From NCBI GenBank assembly GCA_002722105.1, contig PBKF01000025.1, positions 61,054 through 97,805 of the forward strand: a DNA stretch of 36,752 nt, in the 5' to 3' direction. Positions 8,287-17,406 of the stretch are shown here, piece after piece. The first letter of the stretch is position 1; each line of letters starts with the position of its first letter. Source of the stretch: Fidelibacterota bacterium (lineage in GTDB: Bacteria; Marinisomatota; Marinisomatia; Marinisomatales; UBA1611). The notes beneath the pieces are model-generated. The model was given only the letters and a program-made list of their open reading frames with translations. It did not search any database and was not told the DNA's origin. A program made the position numbers and the translations under genes.

Positions 8287-8631
8287 TTAATCCCATTCAA
8301 ACCCTGAAACGCTGTCGGATTTAGCACTGATTTCGATAGCATTATAATCCTGCATTTCAGAAATAAAGTAGTAAAGAAATTTTGTAGATTCAACATCATC
8401 TAGCCAAACTGAATCAGGAAGGCCTAACGTTTCTAAAACTTCCTTTTCAGAAGGTTTATCCCTTAGGAAATCCCAAATTTCATAGTCCGACATATATCCT
8501 CTAGAGTAAAGTGTCTCTTGCACCAGTTCTGGATTGGACTTTTTCGTTGGTGGTATTACAACCGGTTTTGGAGTAGGTGGAAGACCGCAGGAAATAAGTA
8601 ATGTTATTATGAAGAAAAGGCGAGTGTCCAT
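8287..8631 (-). CDS. Small predicted lipoprotein, weakly BamE/SmpA-like
   Basis: A 114-aa protein with a short signal ending in LLISC (Cys15), then a Pro-rich linker (GLPPTPKPVVIPPTKK). A small domain follows that reads PSEKEVLETLGLPDSVWLDD and then KFLYYFIS. The pattern of a helix, LGxPdxvW and an aromatic-rich strand recalls the SmpA/BamE fold found in many small envelope lipoproteins, but the resemblance is short and function is unassigned. It is the first gene of the leftward cluster, 4 bp before tryptophan 2,3-dioxygenase. That may reflect shared transcription only. The promoter should lie in the 119-bp divergent gap before the LOG-family gene, where I could not fix clear boxes. Confidence 0.75.
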   Translation of the reverse strand: MDTRLFFIITLLISCGLPPTPKPVVIPPTKKSNPELVQETLYSRGYMSDYEIWDFLRDKPSEKEVLETLGLPDSVWLDDVESTKFLYYFISEMQDYNAIEISAKSDSVSGFEWD

Positions 8632-8750
8632 CTATGGAAAATACCGTGAATAAAATTGTTTAACCAACATCAACTTTCCTATCTATTCTAGTTTTGTCTG
8701 AAAGAATTTTTGGATTACCTTCGATATTAAATAATAAAGGAAAAAGTTAG

Positions 8751-9563
8751 ATGTCAAAGATTATAGAAAAAGACCGTTTTTATTATAACCGTGACTTTTT
8801 AGGAAGTTCCCAAGGGCGTTCGATCAGAATATTATCTGAATATTATGGGCCACTCCAGAAATTGAAACGAAATAAAATTGTGGACACCATTGTCTTTTTT
8901 GGATCTGCTAGGATACCCTCTAAGAAAGAAGCAAGGGAAGCATTAGATAAAGTGCATCAAAATATTGATACACAAACCTTATATAGACTCAAATCAGACT
9001 TGAAAATGAGTCAATATTACGAAGATGCCCGGGCTCTCGCAGGAAGGTTCACAAAATGGAGTAAAGGATTGAAGGGAACAAAACGACGATATATTATTTG
9101 CTCTGGCGGCGGCGGCGGAATAATGGAAGCTGCTAATCGCGGCGCTGCGGAAGCTGGTGGCACTAATGTGGGGTTAACCATTTCATTACCATTTGAATCT
9201 TCAACCAATAAATGGATCTCCAATGATTTAGATATGAAATTTCATTACTTTTTTATGCGTAAATTTTGGTTTCTTTACCTAGCTAAAGCTTTAATTGTTT
9301 GGCCAGGTGGTTTTGGAACTTTGGATGAGCTCATGGAATTATTAACCTTAATCCAAACCAAAAAAATTAAAAAGCGTTTACCCATTGTTTTGTATGGAAA
9401 GGAATTTTGGGAGAAATTAATAAACTGGGATTATCTGGTTGATATAGGCACAATTTCAAATGAAGATCTTGAATTATTTCACATTTCCAAAGATGTAAAT
9501 GATGCTTATAATTACGTTACAACATTTATTGAAAAGCACCAATTAAAAGGACCCAATTTTTAA
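8751..9563 (+). CDS. LOG-family Rossmann protein (TIGR00730-like nucleotide phosphoribohydrolase)
   Basis: A 270-aa cytosolic protein. It carries FFGSARIPS (49-57), SGGGGGIMEAANRGA (118-132) and the signature PGGFGTLDE (185-193). These define the LOG family, once labelled lysine decarboxylase-like, whose characterised members release free bases from nucleoside monophosphates (cytokinin-type ribosides or AMP). The catalytic Arg/Glu of the PGGxGTxxE motif is supported. About 45 residues precede the core and an insert of about 30 lies between the first two motifs, so it belongs to a longer bacterial branch. It is followed with no gap by the amidohydrolase gene on the same strand, so the three plus-strand genes 8751-13918 probably form one operon. 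Confidence 0.88.
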   Translation: MSKIIEKDRFYYNRDFLGSSQGRSIRILSEYYGPLQKLKRNKIVDTIVFFGSARIPSKKEAREALDKVHQNIDTQTLYRLKSDLKMSQYYEDARALAGRFTKWSKGLKGTKRRYIICSGGGGGIMEAANRGAAEAGGTNVGLTISLPFESSTNKWISNDLDMKFHYFFMRKFWFLYLAKALIVWPGGFGTLDELMELLTLIQTKKIKKRLPIVLYGKEFWEKLINWDYLVDIGTISNEDLELFHISKDVNDAYNYVTTFIEKHQLKGPNF

Positions 9564-12500
9564 ATGAAAAATATTTTAATCTTTTTATCAGCCGTGTCAT
9601 TATGCATACCGCAAACAGAGCCTGTAAAAGATATTCATTCAAATAAACCTCGGGTGTGGGCGCTAACTCATGGCATGATTCACACTGAACCCGGAGATTA
9701 TATTAAAGATGGTACGATTATCATCCGAAATGGAAAAATTGAGAAAGTTGGCCGGTACATCCAAATTCCAAGCGATGCCTATGAAATTGACCTAGATGGT
9801 GCTCAAGTTTATGCTGGGTTTATTGATGGTTGGTTAGAAATAAAAAAAGATGAAACTACAACAAGTCCGGATGATCATTGGAATGATCGAATGCGCCCAG
9901 AATATCGAGCCAAAGATGATTTAAAACTCAAAGAAAAAGATTTAAAAGCACTCCATTCTATAGGCATTACAGCTGCTCATGTCGTTCCTGAAAAAGGAAT
10001 ATTTAAAGGAAAATCTGATCTAGTTATTCTAGATGAAAAATCCATTTCCGTCAGTAAAAACATAGCACAAATTCTATCTTTCAAATCTGGTGGATGGGGG
10101 CAACCTTATCCCAACTCATTGTTGGGAATAATTGCCTTTATGAGACAATCTTTATTAGATGCAGAGTGGTATGGAAAATCATCAGCCATTCTAAAAAAAT
10201 ATCCGGAAGAGAATGAATCAATTTCACTCAATCCAAGTTTAGCATCCTTAGAAGAGTTTCGTGTAAATCGTCTCCCAATGCTCTTTATGACAAAAGAAGA
10301 ACATGGTGCGTTACGTGCACTCAAAATCACGAAAGAATTCAATTTGAACCCATGGATATTAGGCAGTGGGTATGAATACAGGCGTTTGGCAGAAATAGCT
10401 GAGCATAAACCATTTTTTATTTTTCCATTGGAATTTCCTGCAAAGCCTAAGGTAACTGATCCTTATATTGCCTTACAGTACTCTACAGAACAATTAAAAC
10501 ATTGGGACATGGCACCAGATAACATTAAAAAGGTTTATGATGCAGGTATGCATTTTTCATTTACGTCCAGTCCACTAAAAAAGAAAACTGATTTTAGAAC
10601 AAATCTCCAAAAAATAATTGATCGAGGACTACATCAAGATGTTGCTCTGGCTGCTCTCACAACATTTCCTGCTAAAGCAATGGGCGTAGAAAAAACATTG
10701 GGGAAAATACAGCCTGGTTATATTGCAAATCTTGTAATAACTGATGAAGACTATTTTGATCCAAAATCACGAATCATTTCTCTCTGGCTTTCTGGTAAAG
10801 AACATTATATAGCACCGAGATACAAAGTAAATGTTATGGGTAAATGGAGTATCACAATTAACAAAAAAATGTATAATTTGGAATTTTCCATCCCGAAACC
10901 GAAAAAGGCTGATATAGTTAGTAAAAGAAAACCATCATTTGGCGGAAGGTTGATTGGAAGCATAGCTGTTGGTAAAGAAAAAATTAAAATCCAGGGCCTT
11001 GATATTTATGAAACTTTTATCAGCTTTACCATGGATGGAAAGTCTATTGGTTTTAAAGGTACATTGGCATTTAATGGTGAATTAACTAAAGAAAATATAA
11101 ATGGATCAGCTCACGACGGTTCCGGCAAAAGTTATCCATTTTCTGCTACCAGAATAGAAAAGAAAGAATTAAAACCCAGAACCCCAGACATTCCCAGCAG
11201 TGCGTCTGTGTTTTTTCCAGAGGGTGCTTATGGATTATCACAAGAATTACTGTCACCGAATGCTGTTCTAATTGATAATGCTACAATATGGACTTGTGGT
11301 CCAAAAGGTATTCTGGAAGATTGGGATATCCTGTTTATTGATGGAAAGATTGATAAAGTTTCACCAGATGTTTCCGTACCAAAAGGAAGTGCTCTTGTGA
11401 TAGACGGAAGGGGTAAATATGTAACTCCAGGCCTGATTGATTGTCACAGTCATTCTGCTGCCTCATCCATAAATGAAGGAGCTCAAAATGTAACCGCAGA
11501 AGTCAGAATCCAAGATGTGCTCTATGCTGATGATATTAATGTGTATCGTCAATTAAGTGGCGGGCTCACAACAGCCAATGTACTTCACGGCTCAGCAAAT
11601 CCTATCGGTGGGCAGAATGCAGTTATAAAACTTAGGTGGGGTTCAGCACCGGAAGATCTGATTTTTAAAAATGCTCCCCAAGGAATCAAATTTGCGCTGG
11701 GTGAAAATGTAAAACAAGCCAATTGGCCCGGGACACGTTACCCTCAGACCAGAATGGGTGTGGAACAAGTCATACGAGATGCCTTCCGTGCTGCACAAGA
11801 TTATCGACATAAACATAATACCTATAATCGAAATTCAAAAGCACAGCGAAAGAAAATTCCACCTCGTAAAGATCTTGAATTAGAAGCATTAGCTGAAATC
11901 TTAGAAGGTACTAGATTGCTCCATTGTCATTCCTATCGACAAGATGAAATTTTGATGTTGACCAGAATTGCAGAAGATTTTGGATTTACAATTGCCACAT
12001 TTCAGCATGTGCTGGAAGGCTATAAAGTTGCAGAAAGATTGGCAGAGCATGGTGCGGGCGCATCCACGTTTTCTGATTGGTGGCAGTACAAATATGAAGT
12101 AATTGATGCAATACCCTATAATGGAACTTTGATGGCAAAAAATGATGTTCTTGTATCCTTTAATTCAGATGACGATGAATTAGCAAGACGAATGAACACT
12201 GAAGCAGTGAAAGCAGTGAAATATGGCGGTTTGGATGAGATTGAAGCCTTCAATTTTGTCACTATCAACCCTGCAAGGCAGTTGGGAATTGATAAATGGA
12301 TAGGATCCCTTGAAGAGGGTAAAGATGCTGATTTTGTTATTTGGGACGGTCCACCTCTTTCTATTTATTCTCATGTAGAAGAAACTTGGATCGAGGGTGT
12401 ACGCTACTTTTCAAAGGATGAAAATATAAAACTTGAAGAAAGAGATAATAGTTTGAGACAAAACTTAATTCAAAAAATATTGTCTTCAACAACCACTTCA

Positions 12501-12599
12501 ACTGGAAAAGAAATGAAACCAAATGGCGCCACACCAAAAATCCATCAACATAATTGTAACTTAACAGATGATGAACTCATGGGCTGGGAGATACAATAA
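9564..12599 (+). CDS. Exported double amidohydrolase: inactive N-terminal unit plus active-type C-terminal unit
   Basis: A 1011-aa protein with a short signal (residues 1-16). Residues about 30-420 follow the amidohydrolase plan, with a small beta domain DGTIIIRNGKIEKVG and the C-terminal LGKIQPGYIANLVI. Where the metal HxH should follow the PGxID strand, it reads GFIDGWLE (Trp90, Glu92). Residues about 425-535 form a beta-rich linker of the GKW...FSATR type. Residues about 565-950 are a second unit with GLIDCHSHS (His628, His630), GGQNAVIKLRWG, LHCHSYRQ (His787, His789), FQHVLEGYK (His815) and NSDDDE, so it looks catalytically competent, like exported imidazolonepropionase-type hydrolases. 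A cleavage target such as cyclic amides or dipeptides cannot be named. The stop overlaps the next ATG by 1 bp (TAATG). Confidence 0.9.
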   Translation: MKNILIFLSAVSLCIPQTEPVKDIHSNKPRVWALTHGMIHTEPGDYIKDGTIIIRNGKIEKVGRYIQIPSDAYEIDLDGAQVYAGFIDGWLEIKKDETTTSPDDHWNDRMRPEYRAKDDLKLKEKDLKALHSIGITAAHVVPEKGIFKGKSDLVILDEKSISVSKNIAQILSFKSGGWGQPYPNSLLGIIAFMRQSLLDAEWYGKSSAILKKYPEENESISLNPSLASLEEFRVNRLPMLFMTKEEHGALRALKITKEFNLNPWILGSGYEYRRLAEIAEHKPFFIFPLEFPAKPKVTDPYIALQYSTEQLKHWDMAPDNIKKVYDAGMHFSFTSSPLKKKTDFRTNLQKIIDRGLHQDVALAALTTFPAKAMGVEKTLGKIQPGYIANLVITDEDYFDPKSRIISLWLSGKEHYIAPRYKVNVMGKWSITINKKMYNLEFSIPKPKKADIVSKRKPSFGGRLIGSIAVGKEKIKIQGLDIYETFISFTMDGKSIGFKGTLAFNGELTKENINGSAHDGSGKSYPFSATRIEKKELKPRTPDIPSSASVFFPEGAYGLSQELLSPNAVLIDNATIWTCGPKGILEDWDILFIDGKIDKVSPDVSVPKGSALVIDGRGKYVTPGLIDCHSHSAASSINEGAQNVTAEVRIQDVLYADDINVYRQLSGGLTTANVLHGSANPIGGQNAVIKLRWGSAPEDLIFKNAPQGIKFALGENVKQANWPGTRYPQTRMGVEQVIRDAFRAAQDYRHKHNTYNRNSKAQRKKIPPRKDLELEALAEILEGTRLLHCHSYRQDEILMLTRIAEDFGFTIATFQHVLEGYKVAERLAEHGAGASTFSDWWQYKYEVIDAIPYNGTLMAKNDVLVSFNSDDDELARRMNTEAVKAVKYGGLDEIEAFNFVTINPARQLGIDKWIGSLEEGKDADFVIWDGPPLSIYSHVEETWIEGVRYFSKDENIKLEERDNSLRQNLIQKILSSTTTSTGKEMKPNGATPKIHQHNCNLTDDELMGWEIQ

Positions 12600-13918
12600 T
12601 GAAAATATTAATATTTACCTTAACCATATCTACTATTCTGGCAAATGATCAAATTCCAGGTCTTGACCAAAAACGTCCCATTCTACTAAGAGGTGGTACA
12701 CTGCATACGGTTTCAGGTGATGTACTAGAAGGGTATGATCTATTATTTGCAAATGGAAAAATTGTCACAATTGACCAGCAAATCCAACCATCACCTGAGA
12801 CTGACATCTATGATATTTACGGCAAACATGTTATACCCGGTTATATAGCAGCTTATACCAGATTGGGTTTAACAGAAATTGCTGCAGTAAGACAAACCAA
12901 TGATTACGCTGAAATTGGGGATATAAATCCGAATGTAAGAGCTAACGCAAGCTACCACCCCGATTCTGATTTGATACCAGTAACCCGCTCAAATGGTGTT
13001 TTAATTGCAAACTCTGCACCAACATCCGGACGATTCCCGGGTCAATCTTCCATTATGCTAATGGACGGTTGGACTTGGGAAGACGCTACCTTGAAGCACC
13101 CGTCTGCATTACAACTAAATTGGCCCAGCATGCGTCTTAATTTTAGGAAAGATGCCAAAAAAAAGGAGAAAGATCAACGAGATGCCTACCAAAAAGCTAT
13201 ACGAGAGATTGATCTGTTAGTCCGAGATGTACAAGCATATCATCAGCGCAGATCTGTAAAAGAAAGAAAAGCTGAACAAAAACAGCAGACGGATTTACGG
13301 TTAGAATCAATGATACCATTCATCATTTATAAGGAACCCATCCACGTTCAGGCAAATGACATTCGACAAATAGAAGCAACAGTTAAATGGGCAAATAAAC
13401 ACAAATTTAATATCGTGATTGTAGGTGGTCGGGATGCATGGATGAATCCTGAATTACTGGTTAGAAATAATATACCAGTAATTTTGGTTGGAGTTCAAAT
13501 GACACCAAGGAGAAGATTTGAGCCGATTCATACGCCATACAAGGCTCCCGCTATGCTTCATGAAGCAGGTGTTAGTTTTTGTATCTCTACAGATACAGGC
13601 TATACGTCTGATGGACAAGTACGACTACTCCCAAATGAAGCTATGCGTGCAGCTGCCTGGGGGCTACCTAAAAGCGAAGCCTTGCGATCAATTACATTAT
13701 CTGCAGCTGAGATTTTAGGTGTAGATGATAAAGTTGGTTCTTTGGACCCCGGGAAGGATGCAACATTCTTCATTGCAGATACACATCCATTGATTCAAAC
13801 TACAAACCCAACTAAAGCATTCATTCAAGGTCGAGAAGTAGATCTTACAGATCGTCAAAAAAATCTGTGGGAAAAGTATAAAGAAAAATACCGCCGTTTG
13901 GGCAGGCTAAATGAGTGA
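12599..13918 (+). CDS. Exported amidohydrolase-like protein lacking the metal HxH motif
   Basis: A 439-aa protein with a signal peptide (about residues 1-16). It has the amidohydrolase frame: PILLRGGTLHTVSGDVLEG near the start, GKHVIPGYIAAYTRLG (75-90), a TIM-barrel region with GGRDAW (276-281), STDTGYTSDG (330-339), and the closing SLDPGKDATFFIADTHP. The His pair after PGxI is replaced by Tyr86 and Arg88. Later His ligands are also not evident, though the STD Asp is kept. It therefore looks like a noncatalytic partner or an enzyme with other chemistry. It is coupled to the double amidohydrolase upstream by a TAATG overlap, suggesting they act together as an envelope complex. A charged, coiled-coil-like insert lies at about residues 180-235. 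Confidence 0.88.
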   Translation: MKILIFTLTISTILANDQIPGLDQKRPILLRGGTLHTVSGDVLEGYDLLFANGKIVTIDQQIQPSPETDIYDIYGKHVIPGYIAAYTRLGLTEIAAVRQTNDYAEIGDINPNVRANASYHPDSDLIPVTRSNGVLIANSAPTSGRFPGQSSIMLMDGWTWEDATLKHPSALQLNWPSMRLNFRKDAKKKEKDQRDAYQKAIREIDLLVRDVQAYHQRRSVKERKAEQKQQTDLRLESMIPFIIYKEPIHVQANDIRQIEATVKWANKHKFNIVIVGGRDAWMNPELLVRNNIPVILVGVQMTPRRRFEPIHTPYKAPAMLHEAGVSFCISTDTGYTSDGQVRLLPNEAMRAAAWGLPKSEALRSITLSAAEILGVDDKVGSLDPGKDATFFIADTHPLIQTTNPTKAFIQGREVDLTDRQKNLWEKYKEKYRRLGRLNE

Positions 13919-14326
13919 TCAGACCCTCATAGTTGGAAGACTGAAAATATAGGCAGTCCCCGCTAAAGCTGCCAGTACAGTTAAAATCTTGGCCCAGATC
14001 AGATAATCTGGAATCCCAAATACAATTGCAAATACAATAAATATCCACATGACCAAAAATACCATTATTTTTGCTTTTATTGACATTCCATTTCCTTCGC
14101 GAAAATTTTTGACATGGTGACCAAATAACTGATGATTAATCACCCAGTCATAAAATCTTTGGGAAGAACGGTAAAAACAAGCAGCTGCCATTAACATAAA
14201 AACCGTTGTAGGCAAGCCAGGAATAATGATACCAACTAGCCCGAACATTGCAGAAATACATCCGCTAATGAGCCACAATATGCGAGTGACTTTATTTGAT
14301 TTTATCTGTGCAATGTGAAGACTCAT
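13919..14326 (-). CDS. DUF454 (YbaN-like) membrane protein, downstream copy
   Basis: A 135-aa protein with two hydrophobic helices in the first half, the hallmark IIPGLPTTVFMLMAAACFYRSS (about residues 34-55) and two further helices near the C-terminus. This is the DUF454/YbaN inner-membrane family, of unknown function. It is clearly paralogous to the gene at 14368-14754: GLPTT, AAACF-RSS, FG-HVKNFR, KAK and FGIPD all align. So this is a tandem duplication. Its stop abuts the stop of the plus-strand amidohydrolase with no base between them, so the two transcripts must overlap in their 3' ends. Confidence 0.88.
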   Translation of the reverse strand: MSLHIAQIKSNKVTRILWLISGCISAMFGLVGIIIPGLPTTVFMLMAAACFYRSSQRFYDWVINHQLFGHHVKNFREGNGMSIKAKIMVFLVMWIFIVFAIVFGIPDYLIWAKILTVLAALAGTAYIFSLPTMRV

Positions 14327-14367
14327 ATTGTTGAACTAACTTATTTAAAATGAATTGTAAATAAAAA

Positions 14368-14754
14368 TTAAATTGTCCGTAGCTTGATAATATAAACTGT
14401 ACCTATTGTAGCAGCAATAAGTGTTATAATCTTAACAATTAACAATTTATCAGGTATCCCAAATAATACTGAAATTGAAACGAAAACCCACATCCATGTT
14501 AATATCCTTTGCTTAGCTTTTCTTGGTATTCCCTTATAATCTCGGAAATTTTTTACGTGCTGTCCAAAATATTTATTATTAATGGCCCATTCATATAATT
14601 TTTTTGAACTACGGAAAAAACAGGCCGCTGCAAGAATCATTACAGGTGTCGTAGGTAAACCAGGTAAAATTATTCCAATTAATCCAATAATAGATAGTAG
14701 AATACCTAGTATTAGCCAGAAGTACCTGACGACTGGATTATTACTTATAAACAT
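14368..14754 (-). CDS. DUF454 (YbaN-like) membrane protein, upstream copy
   Basis: A 128-aa four-helix membrane protein with the DUF454 core IILPGLPTTPVMILAAACFF (about residues 27-46) and FGQHVKNFRDYKG. It has the same architecture as its neighbour 41 bp downstream, and by eye the two are roughly half identical over the core. It lies 37 bp after the small lipoprotein gene and is in line with the TetR-TonB receptor unit, so it is probably co-transcribed with that. The family's function is unknown. Context here (TonB receptor, nearby ferrochelatase) hints at metal or porphyrin handling, which is inference only. Confidence 0.88.
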   Translation of the reverse strand: MFISNNPVVRYFWLILGILLSIIGLIGIILPGLPTTPVMILAAACFFRSSKKLYEWAINNKYFGQHVKNFRDYKGIPRKAKQRILTWMWVFVSISVLFGIPDKLLIVKIITLIAATIGTVYIIKLRTI

Positions 14755-14791
14755 ATGTTAATTGGAATAAAATTAGAATATTTACCTTAGT

Positions 14792-15214
14792 CTAATTGAA
14801 ATTTGCGTCTATATCTATAGTGAAGTCTGGATTGTCTTGTGTTAGGTCTATACTATTTATATAACTACCTATTAAGATATAATTAGTACCAGCAGTTGCG
14901 TAACCTAATGACCAATAAGTAATAGTGACTGCATCATAAGTTCTAAAAGAGAGACTATCAAAGCTGAAACTATAGTTACCACTTTGGACATTATCACTTG
15001 TTATGTAGGAGAATTTTGCTGGTGGGCCCTGCGGTGGATAAACTGTATCTAAAGTAATCAAGACTTCACCAGTATCAGGCCATGTACCCGTAAAATTAAC
15101 ATTACCAGATATTGAACCATATTCTGGTAAAATTTCTTCATCATTGTTTTTTTCTTCACAAGACACTAATACTAGTAAAATGGAAGAGAAAAATAGGCTT
15201 ATAACTTTTTTCAT
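14792..15214 (-). CDS. Predicted lipoprotein encoded after a TonB receptor
   Basis: A 140-aa protein with a signal ending in lipobox LVSC (Cys19), then an acidic spacer (EEKNNDEEILPE). A single beta-rich domain follows, beginning YGSISGNVNFTG, in the style of carboxypeptidase-regulatory or DUF4198-like beta-sandwich domains. It has no catalytic motif I recognise. It starts 5 bp after the stop of the TonB-dependent receptor, so it is very probably an outer-membrane companion of that receptor, for example a ligand-binding or plug-associated surface lipoprotein. It has none of the length or motifs I would expect of HmuY. Confidence 0.75.
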   Translation of the reverse strand: MKKVISLFFSSILLVLVSCEEKNNDEEILPEYGSISGNVNFTGTWPDTGEVLITLDTVYPPQGPPAKFSYITSDNVQSGNYSFSFDSLSFRTYDAVTITYWSLGYATAGTNYILIGSYINSIDLTQDNPDFTIDIDANFN

Positions 15215-15219
15215 AAATG

Positions 15220-17388
15220 TTACCTTGATTTTATTACTTTATTAATTGATATTTCAAAGTTTCTACCAGGCATTGGATAATGTTGTATAAGAACATACTG
15301 CCTATTAAAAAGATTCTTGATCCTAATTGTTAAGTCATAATCAAGCAAAGTCTTTGACATACTAAAGTCAGTAATAAATGTGGCAGGAAGAGTCTCTAGT
15401 GGGAAAATAACTTTGTTATTTTCAATTGGATGATCATCACTTAAGAAGTCTTCATATAATTGCGTGCTGGTATATTTCGTTGATAATGTAAAATCAATAC
15501 CAGGTGTCTTTTGTAATACCGTAAACCTTATTTTATGATTCGGACGGTAAAGTAATGGAAAATCTGCTTTTACATTTTCCATATCCAAATAGCTATAATT
15601 AAAATTAATGATTGAACCTGTTCGATTTAAATTAATATTTGAACCAAGCTCAAAACCTTTACCATGAACTGTCCCACGATTAACAGATCTGACAGGAATA
15701 GTATAAACAAAATCAATCATATCTCTGTAACGATTAAAGAAAAGATTACCAAAAAATGAAAAATTCCCTTCTGCTTGATACTCAAACCCTGATTCAATAT
15801 TCGTTAATGATTCAGCATTTAAGCTTGGATTACCTTGCAACAAAAGGCCATAACTACTTTCATACTCTAAAAATAATTCTGAAATGGAAGGAGCTCTGAA
15901 ACCCTGATTAATTGATATATAAACTTTTGTTTTTGAATTTATACTTTGGGATAGACTAAGTTTTGGAGAAATTGCTTTAAATAACTTCGTCTTATATCTA
16001 TCACCACCTTTGACTTCTCTAAAATCATATCGTAAGCCAAAATCAAACATAATTTTATTAAAAATCTCTTTTCTAAACTGTGCAAAACCTGCAGTCGTAA
16101 ATTGTTCTGGTTGTACGTATATGTTTCTTAAAACATTGGACCTGGACTGGTCTAAAGAGATTTCTGCACCTATTATCAGGTTGGTTTCTTCATTATAAAA
16201 CTTCTGTAACTGACTTCTAATAATATAGCTTTTATCACGATAATATGTCTTGCCTAGGATTTTATTTTCTGGAGCATCATTACGATCATTATAATCAGTA
16301 TCAAACTGATTTGAAGCTATTGAAACAGAAATTATGCTCTGGCCTAATAGTGCTTTATAATAAAACTGTAGATAACTACTCAATCGGTTAGACTCTCTGT
16401 AAGATATTAAACCTGGATTATCTGGATAAACAAAACCAGGTTGGCCATTGAAACTATTTGCATTGATGAATGAGAATTGAACCTGTTGATTAATTGATAT
16501 TGATCTATTTAGCTTAACGGAAAATCGTTTTTGTTCATAACCTGAATTAAATCTGTGGCCATTTGAACTACCGTAACCAACCGAGCTAACAATCTTTGTA
16601 TTTTTTATACTTCCAGTATATGATAAAGAAAGGGCATTTGAACCATAACTACCATAACGTAACCTAGGGTACCATTCATTTGAATAATTACCTGTTTTTG
16701 TTACTAAATTAACAATACCTCCCATAGAATTATGGCCATAGACTGATGAAGCAGGCCCCCTAACAACTTCAATATGTTTTATAGTTTCAAACGGTATTGC
16801 ATTCCAATCTGATGAACCAGAATTCGGTATTGAAACTGGAAAACCATCAAGCAGAAGCAAGACTCTATTGTTATAACCGCCTGGCTTGAAGTCAGATGAT
16901 CCTCTAATTGAAATATTCACATTTCGCCCATACTCATGAGCACTCTGAACTTCAATACCATGAAGATTAGTTAGGAGAGCAGAAAGAGTCTCTTGATCAG
17001 TGTTAGTTACCTTATTTCTCTCTACTATTTCCGTTGTTTCAGGCGAGTGTTTAGATGGAATAAATCCCATTACATTTATTGCTTTCCATTGAATAGAACT
17101 CTTTTCAAGTGCTATATCTAGGTACAATTGACCTGTATTGTTAATATCAATTATTTGAGAAAACTGTTTATAACCAATAATAGAAAAAAGTATTTTGTAA
17201 TTACCTTGTGGAAGATTTTCTAATTGGAAATAACCATTGCTATCAGATGCTGTACCAGTATTTAATTCTTCTATAATAATATTTACACTTTCTAGTGGGT
17301 TTTTAGACTCTGAATCATAAATGATACCCGAGATAGATAAACCATTTAAAAAAGAAGTGCAAATTAGAAACAAGCTTAAAAAGTACAT
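15220..17388 (-). CDS. TonB-dependent outer-membrane receptor, FepA/BtuB-like, ligand unknown
   Basis: A 722-aa protein with a signal peptide (about 1-16) and a carboxypeptidase-like beta domain starting SISGIIYDSES (about 18-95). The plug domain has ETLSALLTNLHGIEV, VNISIRGSSDFKPGG, LLLLDGFPVSIP, IKHIEVVRGPASSVYG and GGIVNLVTKTG. A 22-strand-type barrel follows. The FRAP box begins near residue 497 and is followed by NPSLNAE, the layout of many siderophore, cobalamin and heme receptors. No His lies between the two boxes, so a classical heme site is not supported. The chain ends SINKVIKSR rather than in the usual terminal aromatic residue. It lies between a TetR gene (18 bp upstream) and a lipoprotein gene (5 bp downstream). 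Confidence 0.93.
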   Translation of the reverse strand: MYFLSLFLICTSFLNGLSISGIIYDSESKNPLESVNIIIEELNTGTASDSNGYFQLENLPQGNYKILFSIIGYKQFSQIIDINNTGQLYLDIALEKSSIQWKAINVMGFIPSKHSPETTEIVERNKVTNTDQETLSALLTNLHGIEVQSAHEYGRNVNISIRGSSDFKPGGYNNRVLLLLDGFPVSIPNSGSSDWNAIPFETIKHIEVVRGPASSVYGHNSMGGIVNLVTKTGNYSNEWYPRLRYGSYGSNALSLSYTGSIKNTKIVSSVGYGSSNGHRFNSGYEQKRFSVKLNRSISINQQVQFSFINANSFNGQPGFVYPDNPGLISYRESNRLSSYLQFYYKALLGQSIISVSIASNQFDTDYNDRNDAPENKILGKTYYRDKSYIIRSQLQKFYNEETNLIIGAEISLDQSRSNVLRNIYVQPEQFTTAGFAQFRKEIFNKIMFDFGLRYDFREVKGGDRYKTKLFKAISPKLSLSQSINSKTKVYISINQGFRAPSISELFLEYESSYGLLLQGNPSLNAESLTNIESGFEYQAEGNFSFFGNLFFNRYRDMIDFVYTIPVRSVNRGTVHGKGFELGSNINLNRTGSIINFNYSYLDMENVKADFPLLYRPNHKIRFTVLQKTPGIDFTLSTKYTSTQLYEDFLSDDHPIENNKVIFPLETLPATFITDFSMSKTLLDYDLTIRIKNLFNRQYVLIQHYPMPGRNFEISINKVIKSR

Positions 17389-17406
17389 TATCGCTTTAAA
17401 TAATAC

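Noticed and set aside
8283..8399. Longer N-terminus for tryptophan 2,3-dioxygenase
   Set aside because: It would overlap the lipoprotein gene fully in another frame and adds residues unlike the family; the ATG at 8282 fits better.
9103..9119. GGC trinucleotide repeat
   Set aside because: It encodes the Gly-rich SGGGGGIM nucleotide loop of the LOG family, so coding constraint explains it.
15220..17388. Heme receptor assignment
   Set aside because: FRAP and NPSL boxes are present, but the conserved His between them is missing, and the lipoprotein partner is not HmuY-like.
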